Positions 36,358 to 54,000 of a DNA stretch of 64,000 nucleotides are shown piece by piece (position 1 is the first letter of the stretch; every line of letters starts with the position of its first letter). Origin of the DNA: Ulota crispa (Eukaryota > Streptophyta > Bryopsida > Orthotrichales > Orthotrichaceae); contig OY987248.1 in NCBI GenBank assembly GCA_963920765.1, positions 7,040,539 to 7,104,538 on the forward strand. Reading direction: 5' to 3'. The translations under genes and the position numbers were made by a program. The notes under the pieces were generated by a model that had not been told where the DNA came from, made no database searches, and saw nothing but the letters and a program-made list of their open reading frames with translations.

Positions 36358-36770
36358 TAAGGTAAGAGGTTCTAAGTGCGATCAGGCTCTAATTGCAATT
36401 AGCTTTAGGAATGTCTAACATTTTACAAGAAAGATCTATGATTGTCATTGATGAGTTAGGTAGGCTTAGCAATATGCTAGGTCTACCTAACTCATCAATG
36501 ACAATCATAAGTTTTTCTTGTGAAATGTTAAACGTTCTTAGAGCTGGCCGCAATTAGAGCCTAATTGTTAAATTTACCTAGCTCATTAATGACAATCATA
36601 GGTTTTTTTTATAAAATGTTAAACGTTCTTAGAGCTGGCCGCAATTAGAACCTAATTGTTAAATTTACCTAACTCATCAATGACAATCATAGGTCTTTCT
36701 TGTAAAATGTTAAACATTCCTAGAGCTGGTCGCAATTAGAGCCTAATCGCAATTAGAACCTCTTACCTTA
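36358..36770. repeat. Foldback element, TAAGGTARGAGG family (copy 1)
   Basis: The ends TAAGGTAAGAGGTTCTAA are perfectly inverted at the other side. Internally, a block of about 115 bp containing TCATCAATGACAATCATAG and GAGCTGGCCGCAATTAGA is present once inverted and three times direct, so the right half is a tandem triplication. It shares its ends with 60922-61253. Confidence 0.88.
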
Positions 36771-37064
36771 GTTCTCTTTCAGCTGCTCAGTGCTCATATC
36801 GTTTTGCGAACATATAGAACTTTGGGAACCCCTCCGGGAACACGGAGAACGTAGAGAACTCCCTGCAGAAAATGTGTCCATCGTCTCTCTCCTCTCCACT
36901 ATTACAGCAACAGCTTTTTTAGGGTTTGGCTATGGTGTCCGCAACTGAATGCATTCGGACGATGGAATTCGAGGTCACAACGTGACATCACTTCCTTAGA
37001 ATTCTCAAAACAAAGCCTCAATCTTCTTCAGTTCACCAAAATCAAACAAAAAAATCAAACAAAG

Positions 37065-43445
<6,381 letters not shown>

Positions 43446-43669
43446 TTCGAGTCCGTCTTTCATATCGGATCAGGTGTCAGTTTCATCTCGATTTTTGATT
43501 TCAAGGGACCTTGTTGCACCTGATGATCATATATATATTTTTTATTCACGGAGTAGATTTGCGGAGATCAAGGTTTTTTGTGTTTCTGAGAGGGCAACAG
43601 TGCTTCTCTTGGTTGCTTTGAGGAAGGAAATGAGTGACGATTCTGAAGGTAGGTAGCTTGAAAAGCGAC

Positions 43670-43967
43670 ACTTTAAGGGCTGATCTGCATTTTCATGGAC
43701 TTTTTAGACAAATAAGATTTTTTGTCTAATTTCCAGACAAAGAGAAATGGATGCCAAATGTAATACAATTTTTTTTCATTTTTTTGAAGCATTATTGAAT
43801 TGTTGATGAATTTTCAAAATTTTCTATAGTAGGCACCTATTTGTGGTTCTAGGTCTCCCATAAACTGTTCCCCTGCAACTTATAAAGAGATGAGATGAAA
43901 TCAAGGAGTGTGATGGGCTCTTGCAATAGAATACACCTTTTCTTTTATGACTAAGGAGGGTCCATTC
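43670..43967. repeat. Dispersed ~290 bp repeat, related to 53228-53945
   Basis: Shares TTTTTGTCTAATTTCCAGA, TGAAGCATTATTGAATTGTT, GGCACCTATTTGTG and CTCTTGCAATAGAATACACC with the tandem array in the last MYB intron. No terminal inverted repeats found, so the class is unknown. Confidence 0.75.
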
Positions 43968-44009
43968 AAGGACCACCTCATATCCATTCCTGAGCTACTT
44001 ATGGGATAC

Positions 44010-44163
44010 TTTATCTGAGAAAAGACGCAATTTGAGCACCTATGGGACAGTGTCTCTAAGTGGGTATGCAATTTGAGCACCTATGGGACACTTTTTCTAA
44101 GAGGGGACGCAATTTGAGCTACCTATGGGACACTTTATGTAAGAGGGACGCAATTTGAGCTAC
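44010..44163. repeat. Minisatellite, about 42 bp unit, 4 copies
   Basis: Repeated GACGCAATTTGAGC(A/T)ACCTATGGGACA with variable linkers. It directly follows the dispersed repeat at 43670. From there to 45191 the DNA is AT-rich with nothing recognised. Confidence 0.8.
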
Positions 44164-45191
44164 CTGCCTTTTGTGTCCTTTTTTGACTGCTTTTTCAAAC
44201 TGAACTCTCTGAAGTTCACTGTGAAAGTCTTGAGTGACATTCTACAATTTACTGTTCAAACTTGACTAATGAGTTATCCAGCTAGATTTCAATCCATAGG
44301 CTCCAGAGGATTTTCGATTGGTGTATTCTAAGTATTTTTAGATAACAAGCAGCCCATGTTTTCTCACTGCTCTTACAAAGTTTTATTTTTGGGATGTTAT
44401 ATGGACTTTGCCTCTTGCATTGTCATTTTTCAATTGGCAATACAATGTCTGTCAAAATCTGAGAAATGAGACTATTGAGAAGACTAATCAATTGAACTTT
44501 TGGCATACGTAGAGCTTGTTCTTATGCACTTTACTGCCGGTTTATGTATCTGTATGTATTGAAGACAGCTGAAAATTTTCGCAAGACATACGTACTAGCA
44601 AGACTTCACAAATTAGACAAGTTGAAGTTGCATTTTTACTTAACATTAGAGGTGACATAAACGAAGTGATTATAGTGTAAAAACGTGCTTAGATTCATAC
44701 TTCACACCATTGCAAACATTCTTTCTTGGCAAAAGTGAATATGGACCTTTAGGCTAAACATGACAATACATATGGGAAATATAAATAGTCACGTTCTTAG
44801 TTTATCTTGCCTCAATCTTTGAAAGCCTCAAAGGAAAGCACTTGCTAAGAAACCAATTATTTAAGATAGTATGGACAAAGTTAACTTATGTTCAAAAAAA
44901 TTGATAAGCATAGAAAAATTCAAGTTCTACCAAAACAATGTTGGATAAAGTCTATGGAAAAAGTATGTTTTATAACCTACTTTATGCTTTTGAGGTTGGC
45001 ATTTCTATTGGCATGGTACACACATTTCTTACTACATGACAAACGTTTACTAGTTTTTATATATTGAAAGTGCTTGTTAATATTAGATGGATTAGATGGG
45101 TATGTTGAGGCTCGGTTCAAACTAGCATCCAGTAGAAAATTTCTCAAATGTGATTGGTTGAAATTTGGCTTTTCTCCGCTGTTTCGTTTAG

Positions 45192-45434
45192 ATTGCGGGT
45201 TTGTTCGGTACTTTTACATCCATCTTCACCGCCGTGGGGACCACTCTATATAGCTACATCAGCAGCCAAGATAGTGAAGATTTGGGGCTTGTTCCAAGGA
45301 TGGTATCAAACTTGTCTGGCAGAAGCACACTCTTGGATGACACGCAATTACTTGGAAAAGTTTCTATCGGACAAAACATTGGACAAATGCCGATTTCCGT
45401 GTCTAGGCCAGTCACTAGTCTGAATCGGGCTTGA
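45192..45434 (+). CDS. Orphan 3'-terminal exon-like segment, unknown protein
   Basis: After a strong pyrimidine-rich acceptor (CGCTGTTTCGTTTAG) an 80-codon frame runs to TGA at 45434. It starts with a hydrophobic segment (FGTFTSIFTAVGTTLYSYI) followed by a polar tail (DSEDLGLVPRMVSNLSGRST). Its GC content is clearly higher than the surrounding DNA. I see no upstream exons between 43446 and 45191, so it may be a gene fragment, a single-membrane-span protein with distant exons, or chance. Family not recognised. Confidence 0.35.
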   Translation: MAGLFGTFTSIFTAVGTTLYSYISSQDSEDLGLVPRMVSNLSGRSTLLDDTQLLGKVSIGQNIGQMPISVSRPVTSLNRA

Positions 45435-47387
45435 GTTTTCATCAATGTTTGGTAATTGTCCAACCTCCTTAATCTACCAATGAATAGTGCAAATTGTAAT
45501 CTATACTTTGTATTTTTCTGCATCTTCAATGGTTCTTTTCCTTTATCTTTTAATTAAAGATCTCTAGCTTCTAATTTCACCCTCTATGGGACTTGAGCAT
45601 CAAAATGTGTAGTCAATTCAATAATTAAACATTCCCTTTATAAAGAGCCCTCCTTTTATAAGTCATACAATTTTCAATAATTGTTGGGTTTTACACAATT
45701 CTATAAGTAAAGATATTATATGACAAAAAATCATTGTTTGAAAAATGATGATTTTAAAATTCACTCTTGAATTCAACTCTATTAATGATGAAGTAGTGTA
45801 GAATGTATTAGCTAGTATCATATTACATTTTTATCAACCAAAACTGGTTGAAATCATTTTTTTATTACTAGCCCGTAACATTCAGTAGCACCAGTAGAGG
45901 CTACCCTCCCTTCAACTGAATGGTATGAAATATTCCACACTTGTTGGAGACACTTGGCTGAATTTGTCAGAGTCTATGAAAAAGAAACTTAGTTCAGTGC
46001 ACATACATTGATGTGGGGTCCATACATATCAAGAAAAAGAAAAGAAAAATAATAATTATTATTATTATTTATTTATTTATTTTTGGTCAGGATGAAGTTC
46101 ATGGATGATAACTGAAGAGAGGGAAAGGCAGCCTCTCTTCAGAGTATCGAATGTTATGCCTATTGGAAATATGAAGCTGGTTTTGAATATCTGAATTTTC
46201 TTTAACAAATTTTTCACTATTGGAGGCAATACATTGCTAGTAGACCTATATTAAGTCACTTGGTTTATGTGTTGCCTTTCTTTTTATTGTATTCATACCA
46301 TTTTATTATCCAAGTGACAAATCTTGTAACATTCCAAATGTTTTATCAAATTCTCTTAATCTTAATGTTGGTCGAAATTAAGAATAAGATTATCATTGTT
46401 GTACATCTTAGATCTTAAGGTGTTGTTGATTGACAATTTTGGTTATATTGCAATTTTTTTTGAGATGGAAAAGCGTAAATTATCATGTCAAATCACTTTG
46501 TCTTACACAAAGACAAGTGTTGTTTTACTAAAACACAACAAGTATTATATCAATTTGAAATATTTTTTAATTTCTTGTTAAACTAAATAATTCATGAAAC
46601 GGTTCTCCAAAGGATAATAGAAACTGGAACCACAAATTATATAAAATTCGTAGTAAATGTCTTGAACATTACTTCTATTGCAAAATGTGAGTTTTTCAAT
46701 GATTATGAATGAAAGTAGATTACTATACGTGAAATGGACGATTTACTTTTTTTTTTGCAAAAGATAAAATTTTGGAGGCCACAAGATCACATTTTTAGAG
46801 TATATTGAAATTGTGGGTAAAATTCCTAGAACAAAATTTTTAGTTTTGTATAAACTACAATGAATGAGAAATCAAAAAGAAACTTAATTTGCAATAAGGA
46901 TTTGCTACTGTAGCAATATAAGATGCTAAAAGGTAATTGTGTGAGGTGGATAGTCAAGTTTTCATTGGCCAATTTAAAATGATCAAGTTGGTCATTGTTG
47001 CAAATTTTATAGCAAGCCGTACTAATGCTTTCCTATATCCACAAGGTTCATATGATTGATATGCAACAAATGTACCAAAATAGTCAGCCCTCTTTTGAAT
47101 TAGAGTTTTAATTTAATATGGCTCCAGTAAAGCATCCTGTAACTTCATTCATTTTGCAACTATAAGATGTGGAATTGTGTGAGCTTCAAGAAGATAGATA
47201 AAATGGAATTATTGTATTAAAAAAACGGGTTTGTACACACGGATGTACAACAATGAGTTTGAGATGCTATATAGTTACAACAACATAAATAAATGTACTC
47301 AATATTTGATAAGCACAAAATATCTTGCTTCAATGTGAAAAAAATCATCATTTTTTCTTGTATCCATGTGATGGCATAAAACTTGTC
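45435..47387. other. AT-rich spacer with microsatellites
   Basis: Contains an (ATT)n/(ATTT)n run at about 46040-46083. No genes, RNAs or element ends recognised. Confidence 0.4.
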
Positions 47388-48314
47388 TTAACCCCTAAAG
47401 GACCATGGTCTTTATTTTGTCAAAAGACACTAAAAACTGCCACCTCTATGGCAAAGAGTAAAAATGTTTGAAAATCACGCATTTTGCATATCTGATTGTA
47501 GGATCTTGTGCTAGACTATTATAAGAATGTGTCATACAAAACTCAAGAACTTTGACCACACAGATTGGAAGATATTTGCATTTAAAAAGTAAAAATCAAC
47601 TTTTTTTGCACCTTGCTTGATTAGATTTTTTAACTTTGAACATTTTTAACTTAAATTTTTGCACCCCTAAGTTTGGAATTCTATTCTTGCACGATGGGAA
47701 GTTGAGTTGGGAATCTTGGGAAAAAATTTCAAAAAAGAATACTTAATTTTCATTCTCTAAAAAAACATTAGGTAGAGGAAGGTATGAGATTGAAGAAAAA
47801 CCTAAATTGCTAATAACCTTGCAATGGAATTGAAATGCAATAATCCCAATGGTGAGATTGTTCTAGAAAGCAAACTTCACCCTCTCCAGCAATTTTTTTT
47901 GAAAAAATGTTATATCTGCATTCAAAAGTCAAGTTTATAAGTTATTTTTTCAAGAAGATGCTTGTGTTGCCCAAACAACAAGATTGTCCATAACTTTCTC
48001 ATAATTAGTCCAAATGGAATGAATCAAAGCTTCAAAAGTAGATAAAGATATAATCTATGAGAAAATTAAATTAGTTTTTTTTTCAAGTTTTTTAAGAATT
48101 TTTTTTGCTGCTCCTAGTCCCCAAATTTGTGCTTATTTGGGCATAACTTTTGCTCCTTGGCATCAATTGGAAAAAAAATTATATTCTCCAAAAGCTAATG
48201 TGTTTTTCTATCTTCAAAAAAAATTTCAAAAAATTAAGACAAAAATTGAGGCTGTAGGTACCTGCCCAAAATTCCATTTGTCCCTTGAAGGGACAATGGT
48301 CCTTTAGGGGTTAA
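47388..48314. mobile_element. TTAA-flanked MITE, ~930 bp family (E)
   Basis: TTAA ends with termini CCCCTAAAGGACCATGGTC and, inverted, CCCCTAAAGGACCATTGTC. The interior motif ACTAAAAACTGCCAC is shared with the element at 57317-58793, which has the same length once its nested insertion is removed. No long ORF. Confidence 0.85.
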
Positions 48315-49343
48315 CAACTAGTATTGTAATCATGTTGATATGATCTCATTGAAGAATGTATAGTGTTGCAAAAACTTTGGCATCTTCAAATTTTGAACAA
48401 AAATGTATGAATTTAATGCTTAGCCTACCACCAATTCTTCTGCCCCTCCAAAAAAAATTTTTTTTACAAAACTTGCATCCCAACACAGCACTACTCATCT
48501 TTTATAGCTATCAAAGTAACATAATAATGATGACAAATTCTTTTTGGTTCTGCACACTAAAAGACTTTCTAATTGGTTAAAATTAGTATAGTGTACTTTC
48601 ATTAGCAAATTTTTAGCCCTCCAAGAGCTCCCTAAGGTTTAAAAACCAAACTATTAAATGGTTAGCATGAGTACAATAAAGGGCACTCATACCCATCGCT
48701 ATCTTGTATGAAGGACCTAAGCCACATGCACAGCCCAAAACAACAAAAAAAGTATTGTACTTATAAAATATGTAAATGTACTCACTACTCACTATCCAAG
48801 TACTTCACTCATCTATTCAAACAGAGTAAAGTAGAATTTATGGTCCTATTGTACATTTGTACTCATAGTTTTTGTTCAATAGGGATAACATAATATTATA
48901 GTTTTCATGATTGCATTGAATTCAAAGAGTGAGCAGAAATAGGGGATTAGTGATTTGTTTGTTGTAATAAGTACATGTTGTAAGACCCCTTTAGAGACTT
49001 TGTAAGGGACTCTTGCAGGGCTCAAAACTCCACTAAAAGTATTAGTGGAACATAGTGTTTAAGATGATTTTTGATATTGGCTAGCTAACATCCATCATTT
49101 CTTGTGTTTAATCAAATTTTCCTAGATCAATTCCAAATATTCCTTACTATGTTTACTCAAATTAGATTCTAATACTATAATTGGTTTTTTGGGGAAATTG
49201 TTGCTAGTTTTTTCCCTTCTGATTTTACAATTCAAATCGTATTTTTCTCTTGTTTGAGAACACATTAACATGTAATTTCTTACAAACATTGATGGGACAC
49301 ACATGCAATTTTATCATTGCTTTCAAAAATCCATTATAACTTT
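48315..49343. other. AT-rich spacer
   Basis: No gene, RNA or element with recognisable ends. Confidence 0.4.
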
Positions 49344-49663
49344 GAGAAATTTTTATGGATACTCCTGAAGTTTGTCAAATTTGTATAACCATTGATTTTT
49401 CAGAACTTGCACAAATGCCCTTGGACCATAGTTTTCAAACATTTCGTCTATTATGCATTTCATTTCTTTCTCCCTTGAGTGCATGCTGCTTATTTCAATT
49501 CTATTACACTCCTTGCGTTAGCATTAGTCAGGAGGAAGGAAGTAGCATGCATAACAAAACAAACGCCTGAAAATTACAGCCCAAGGGTATGTGTGCAATT
49601 TCTGAAAAACAAGGGGTATCTATACAAATATGGCAAACTTCATGGGTATCCATAAAATTTTCC
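49344..49663. mobile_element. Palindromic MITE, GGGAAAATTT family (copy 4)
   Basis: Worn ends (GAGAAATTTTTATGGATACT) but the same arm sequence and central GGAAGTAGCATGCATAACAAA segment as the other copies. Confidence 0.75.
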
Positions 49664-49762
49664 TTACAAATTTTCTTGCAATGATAGAGATACCCTCGGA
49701 AGTCAACAAACTTCGAAACTCAATCTAGATGAAAACCCAACGTATCCCAATCCTCATCCACT

Positions 49763-50390
49763 TCAGCACGATCCATGTGGAATATACAAGAACGCTAGAT
49801 TCGTAAGTCCCAAATCTACATGTTCAGTACAATCAGCACGATCAACGTGGAATGTCCAACCGGTGCTAGATTCGCAAGTACCAGATCTACATATATAGTA
49901 TAGTCAGCACGATCCACATGAAATATCTGATCACGCTAAATTTTCATGATCCAAGTCTAAATATTCAGAAATTCTTGCATGATCCACACGGAACGTCCAA
50001 TCACGCTAGATTCGAAGTTCCAAATGTACATACCCCTTATCAGCACGATCCACTTGGAATGTCCAATTAAGGCTAGATTTGCAGGTTTTAGATCTACACG
50101 CATCGAAGATCCAGCACAATCCATGTAAAACGTCTTACCACGCTAAATTTGCATGTTCCCCATCAACATATTCATTATTTTCAGCCTGATCCACATGAAA
50201 TGTTAAGAGACGCTAGAATCGAAGTTTCAAATCTCCAAACCCCTTATATTCAGCACGATCCACGCTTATTGTTCAATCTCGCTAGAGTCGAAGTTTCAAA
50301 TCTACATATCCAGTATTTTTAGCATGATCCACGTGGAATATCTAACGATTTTAGATTCGCAAGTTTCAAATCTACAATCCCAGTACATTC
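49763..50390. repeat. Satellite-like array upstream of MYB, ~68 bp unit, about 9 copies
   Basis: Degenerate units of TCAGCACGATCCACGTGGAA, then GTCCAATCACGCTAGATTCG, then AAGTTCCAAATCTACATAT. The conserved GATCCACGTGGA-like core has CACGTG (a G-box core) intact in the unit near 50330 and mutated in the others (CATGTG, AACGTG, CACATG, CACTTG). The array ends about 560 bp before the MYB start codon. Confidence 0.85.
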
Positions 50391-50723
50391 ACCAACCGGC
50401 CCAACTAACGCCTGACCGTAGACCGCTAACGCCGGTCAAACTGCAGTTAACTTAACTTAAAGTTAAGTCTGTCCTCCCGGTATGACCCTGCCTCCTCTGC
50501 CTCCTCTGCCTTCCTCACCTCCCTCCCGAGCTGGCCTTTCTGCGGCAGTACTCTCCCCACCTCCGGCATTTTGCAACGGATTCCCAACAAACGTTTCAGA
50601 TTGTTTCCAGGGATCCATCCATCGCCTGCGGTAATGCCGGTAAGCGCCTCTCTCTCCGCCAAAGCGTCACTTCCACTGCAAAATCCCACCCACTCGCTTA
50701 GTACTCTGCTTTCGTTGTAGCAG

Positions 50724-51018
50724 TTGTCGTTGTCCGAGCAGCTTGAGCTTCACTCACATTCTAAATCACACCCGAATTGTGGAGACGGGATCCGAGGTGG
50801 TGAGGGAATGCAATGCTCAGCTGGAGTGTGGTGGTGGTGGTGCGCAGAGCTCGAGTCGTGGCATCGACGGAGACGGAGACGGTTGGAGGTTTGGGGAGAT
50901 GAGGGGACCGGGGATGCGATTGAGGAGGTGGGAATCAAAGGGGCGCCGTCGCCATGGACGTGGTGGTGGACGGTTCCGGTGGCGGGACGGCTACGACGAC
51001 GACACGGTTGAAAGGTAA
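50724..51018 (+). promoter_or_regulatory. Upstream ORFs overlapping the MYB start codon
   Basis: ATGs at 50724 and 50743 open frames of 95 and 91 codons in the two other frames and end at 51011 and 51018, past the MYB ATG at 50954. If transcription starts upstream of 50724, ribosomes initiating there would bypass the MYB start. The transcription start cannot be seen, so this is conditional. Confidence 0.3.
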
Positions 51019-54000
51019 CAGCGGAGGAGGAGGAGGGACTGATGACCGTATTAAAGGGCCGTGGTCGCCCGAGGAAGACGTGGTGCTCAACCGGCTGGTG
51101 GAGAAATTCGGCGCTCGCAATTGGAGCCTGATCGCGCGCGGCATCCCCGGCCGCTCCGGCAAATCGTGCCGCCTGCGCTGGTGCAATCAGCTCAATCCCG
51201 GCGTCAAGCGCAAACCCTTCACNNNNNNNNNNNNNNNNNNNNNNNNNNNNNNNNNNNNNNNNNNNNNNNNNNNNNNNNNNNNNNNNNNNNNNNNNNNNNN
51301 NNNNNNNNNNNNNNNNNNNNNNNNNNNNNNNNNNNNNNNNNNNNNNNNNNNNNNNNNNNNNNNNNNNNNNNNNNNNNNNNNNNNNNNNNNNNNNNNNNNN
51401 NNNNNNNNNNNNNNNNNNNNNNGGATTGAAAAAAGGGAAAATTTCATGGATACCCCTGAAGTTTGCCATATTTTCATAGATAAGTTACCCCTGCTTTCTC
51501 AGAAATATCACAAATACCCTTGGATCAAAATTTTCAGGCGTTTGTTTTGTTGTGTAAGTTATGTCACTTCCTTCTCCCTTTGTGCGCACACTACTTCTTT
51601 CTTGTTATGCGTGCGTTTAAAGGAAGAAGGGAAGTGGCATGCACAACAAAACAAACACCTAAAAATTATGGTCCAAGATTATTTGTGAAATTTCTGAAAA
51701 AGCAGGGGTATCCATGAAATTTTCCCTTGAAAAAATCCCTCTTGGGGAAAAAACGAGGCCCGACCCCAGACGGCGGTCTCGGTTGGTTTTTTAATAAAAA
51801 AGAATGGAAAAAAATGGTTTACATATGGGTTAGAAAAAACCCTCTCATGGGAATAAACCATCGTGTGTTGCAAAGTACACTGGTGGTATGTAGTTCCAAT
51901 GTATTTTGCTTCCTTCGAATGTGCAAAACAGCGGCGGTCTGGTTTCCCATTCCACCTTAATCGCTGCTTCTAAGGCTAGTCGAATGTCGTCTTCTCGGGG
52001 GTATTGGTGAATCGAACGCCACGTGGAAAGTCCTGCATGTATTGTCGGGATGTATGCCCGCTTCATGACTTTACTGATCGATGGTGTTTCGTCGTGGAAT
52101 CTCGCCCTGCACCTCTCCAGCCATAAGGTGGAAGCACCCATTGTCAACAATGCCCCATTCCCAACTAGTAGGGTGTGCTATTTTCACCATGAGGAAGGAT
52201 AGGTGCTTTGGAATGTAGGTGCTTTGGAATGTGTTTTTCTGACTTTTTCAAAGTTGGGGCTACTTAAGTCATGTCACATGTCTCAAAGTGAGGTAAGAAG
52301 TAATGAGCTGAAATTAGTTTGGCTAGTATTGGAATTGCATTCATCTTGACATTGGCAATGGGTGTGGAACACTTTTTGACTCCCAAAAATCATAGTAATT
52401 TCAGTTTTGCAAATAAAGTTATGAAAAAATTGCAATCCCAATATTTCTTATTGGGAAAAATATTTTTTTGCCTCAAACCCTTTGTAGTTTTCTGCAGAAT
52501 CGCTTAAGCTACCGGATATGGGTGCTTCCACCTTATGTACCAAATGATGGTTTGGATTGATCGCACACATTTTGTGGTGGTTTGCTTTGGCAGAGGACGA
52601 GGATCGGGCTATAGTAGCGGCGCATGCGATCCACGGCAACAAGTGGGCGTCGATAGCGCGCATGTTGCCGGGCCGAACTGACAACGCTATTAAGAATCAC
52701 TGGAACTCCACGTTGCGACGCAAGCATACCGGGGGTAACACCACCCGCAGCAACAACAACAATACCACTACTAACAACGGAGCTGGCTCGATCTCCGACG
52801 GTGGATCGACGGAGAAGGGGAATACTAAGGACGACGATACGAACAACTCCGACGACGACCAGCGCACTCCCAACAACGACACCGACATGGGCGACGACTC
52901 GTGCGACGACCACGACTCCGACACGCCCAAACGGTTGCTGGATCTCGACGAGGACGACGAGGACGACGACGGATCGTTGCCTCTTCCTTCGTCCTCCGTT
53001 CCCATCCGCCCCGTCCCGCGCCCCAGCGCGTTCACGTCGTACCGCAAGCTCGGCGTTTTGCAACAAGCACCGATCTCCGTGTCCATCGAGGACGACGACA
53101 CCGTGATGTCGTCCTTCACCGCGCCCTGGAGCATGCCGGAAGCGCCCAGCACGTGCGGCCGCGGGTGCTGCCCGCCTCCCCCTTCCCGAGGCAACAACAA
53201 CCCCGGCCTCCCCACCAAGGTAGTATGGCTCTAAAACCATCTCATTTGATTTTTCATGGGCTTTTTCAAAGATTTTTTTTTGTCTAATTTTCAGATAAAG
53301 AGAAGAAATGGATGTGAAATGTAACACACACTTTTTTCGTATATTTTTGAAGCAATATTGAATTGCTCATGAATTTTCAAAGTTTTCTGTAGCAGACACC
53401 TATTTTGTGACTCTCGGTCTCCCCATAAACCGTATGCTCTAAAACCGTCCCCGTAAGTAAGAGCTGGTCTGGTCTGGTTTTTAATGGGCTTTTTCAAGTC
53501 AGGAAGATTTATTTTGTCTAATTTTCAGATAAAGAGAACAAAATGAATGTCGAATGTAACACAAGTTTCTTTCAAATTTTTTGAAGCATTATTGAGTTGT
53601 AGATGAATTTTCAAAGTTTTCTGTAGTAGTAAACACCTATTTTGTGACTCTCGGTCTCCCCATAAACCGTTCCCCTGCAACCTATGAGATGAGATTTTTC
53701 ATGGGCTTTTCAAAGCATGAAGAGAAGAAATAAATGTCAAATGTAACACAAAAGAAATTCATGTTTTTTGAAGCATTATTGAATTGTTGGTGAATCTTCA
53801 AAGTTTTCTGTAGTAGTAGGCACCTATTTGTGTGAATCTAGGTCTCCCCATAAACAAATCCCCTTCAACTTATGAAGAAGAGATGAGGTGAAACCAAGGA
53901 GTATGATTGGCTCTTGCAATAGAATACACCTTTTTCTTTTATGACTTAACCCCTAAACGTCTAAGCATGCTGTTACGACCCTTACAATATGAAGTGTTTT

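Noticed and set aside
50750-51688. ORFs running through the N gap
   Set aside because: They are open only because N codons are not stops.
52533-53327. Long antisense ORFs over MYB exon 2 (264 and 173 codons)
   Set aside because: They are shadows of the GC-rich, Asp/Asn-repeat coding exon on the plus strand.
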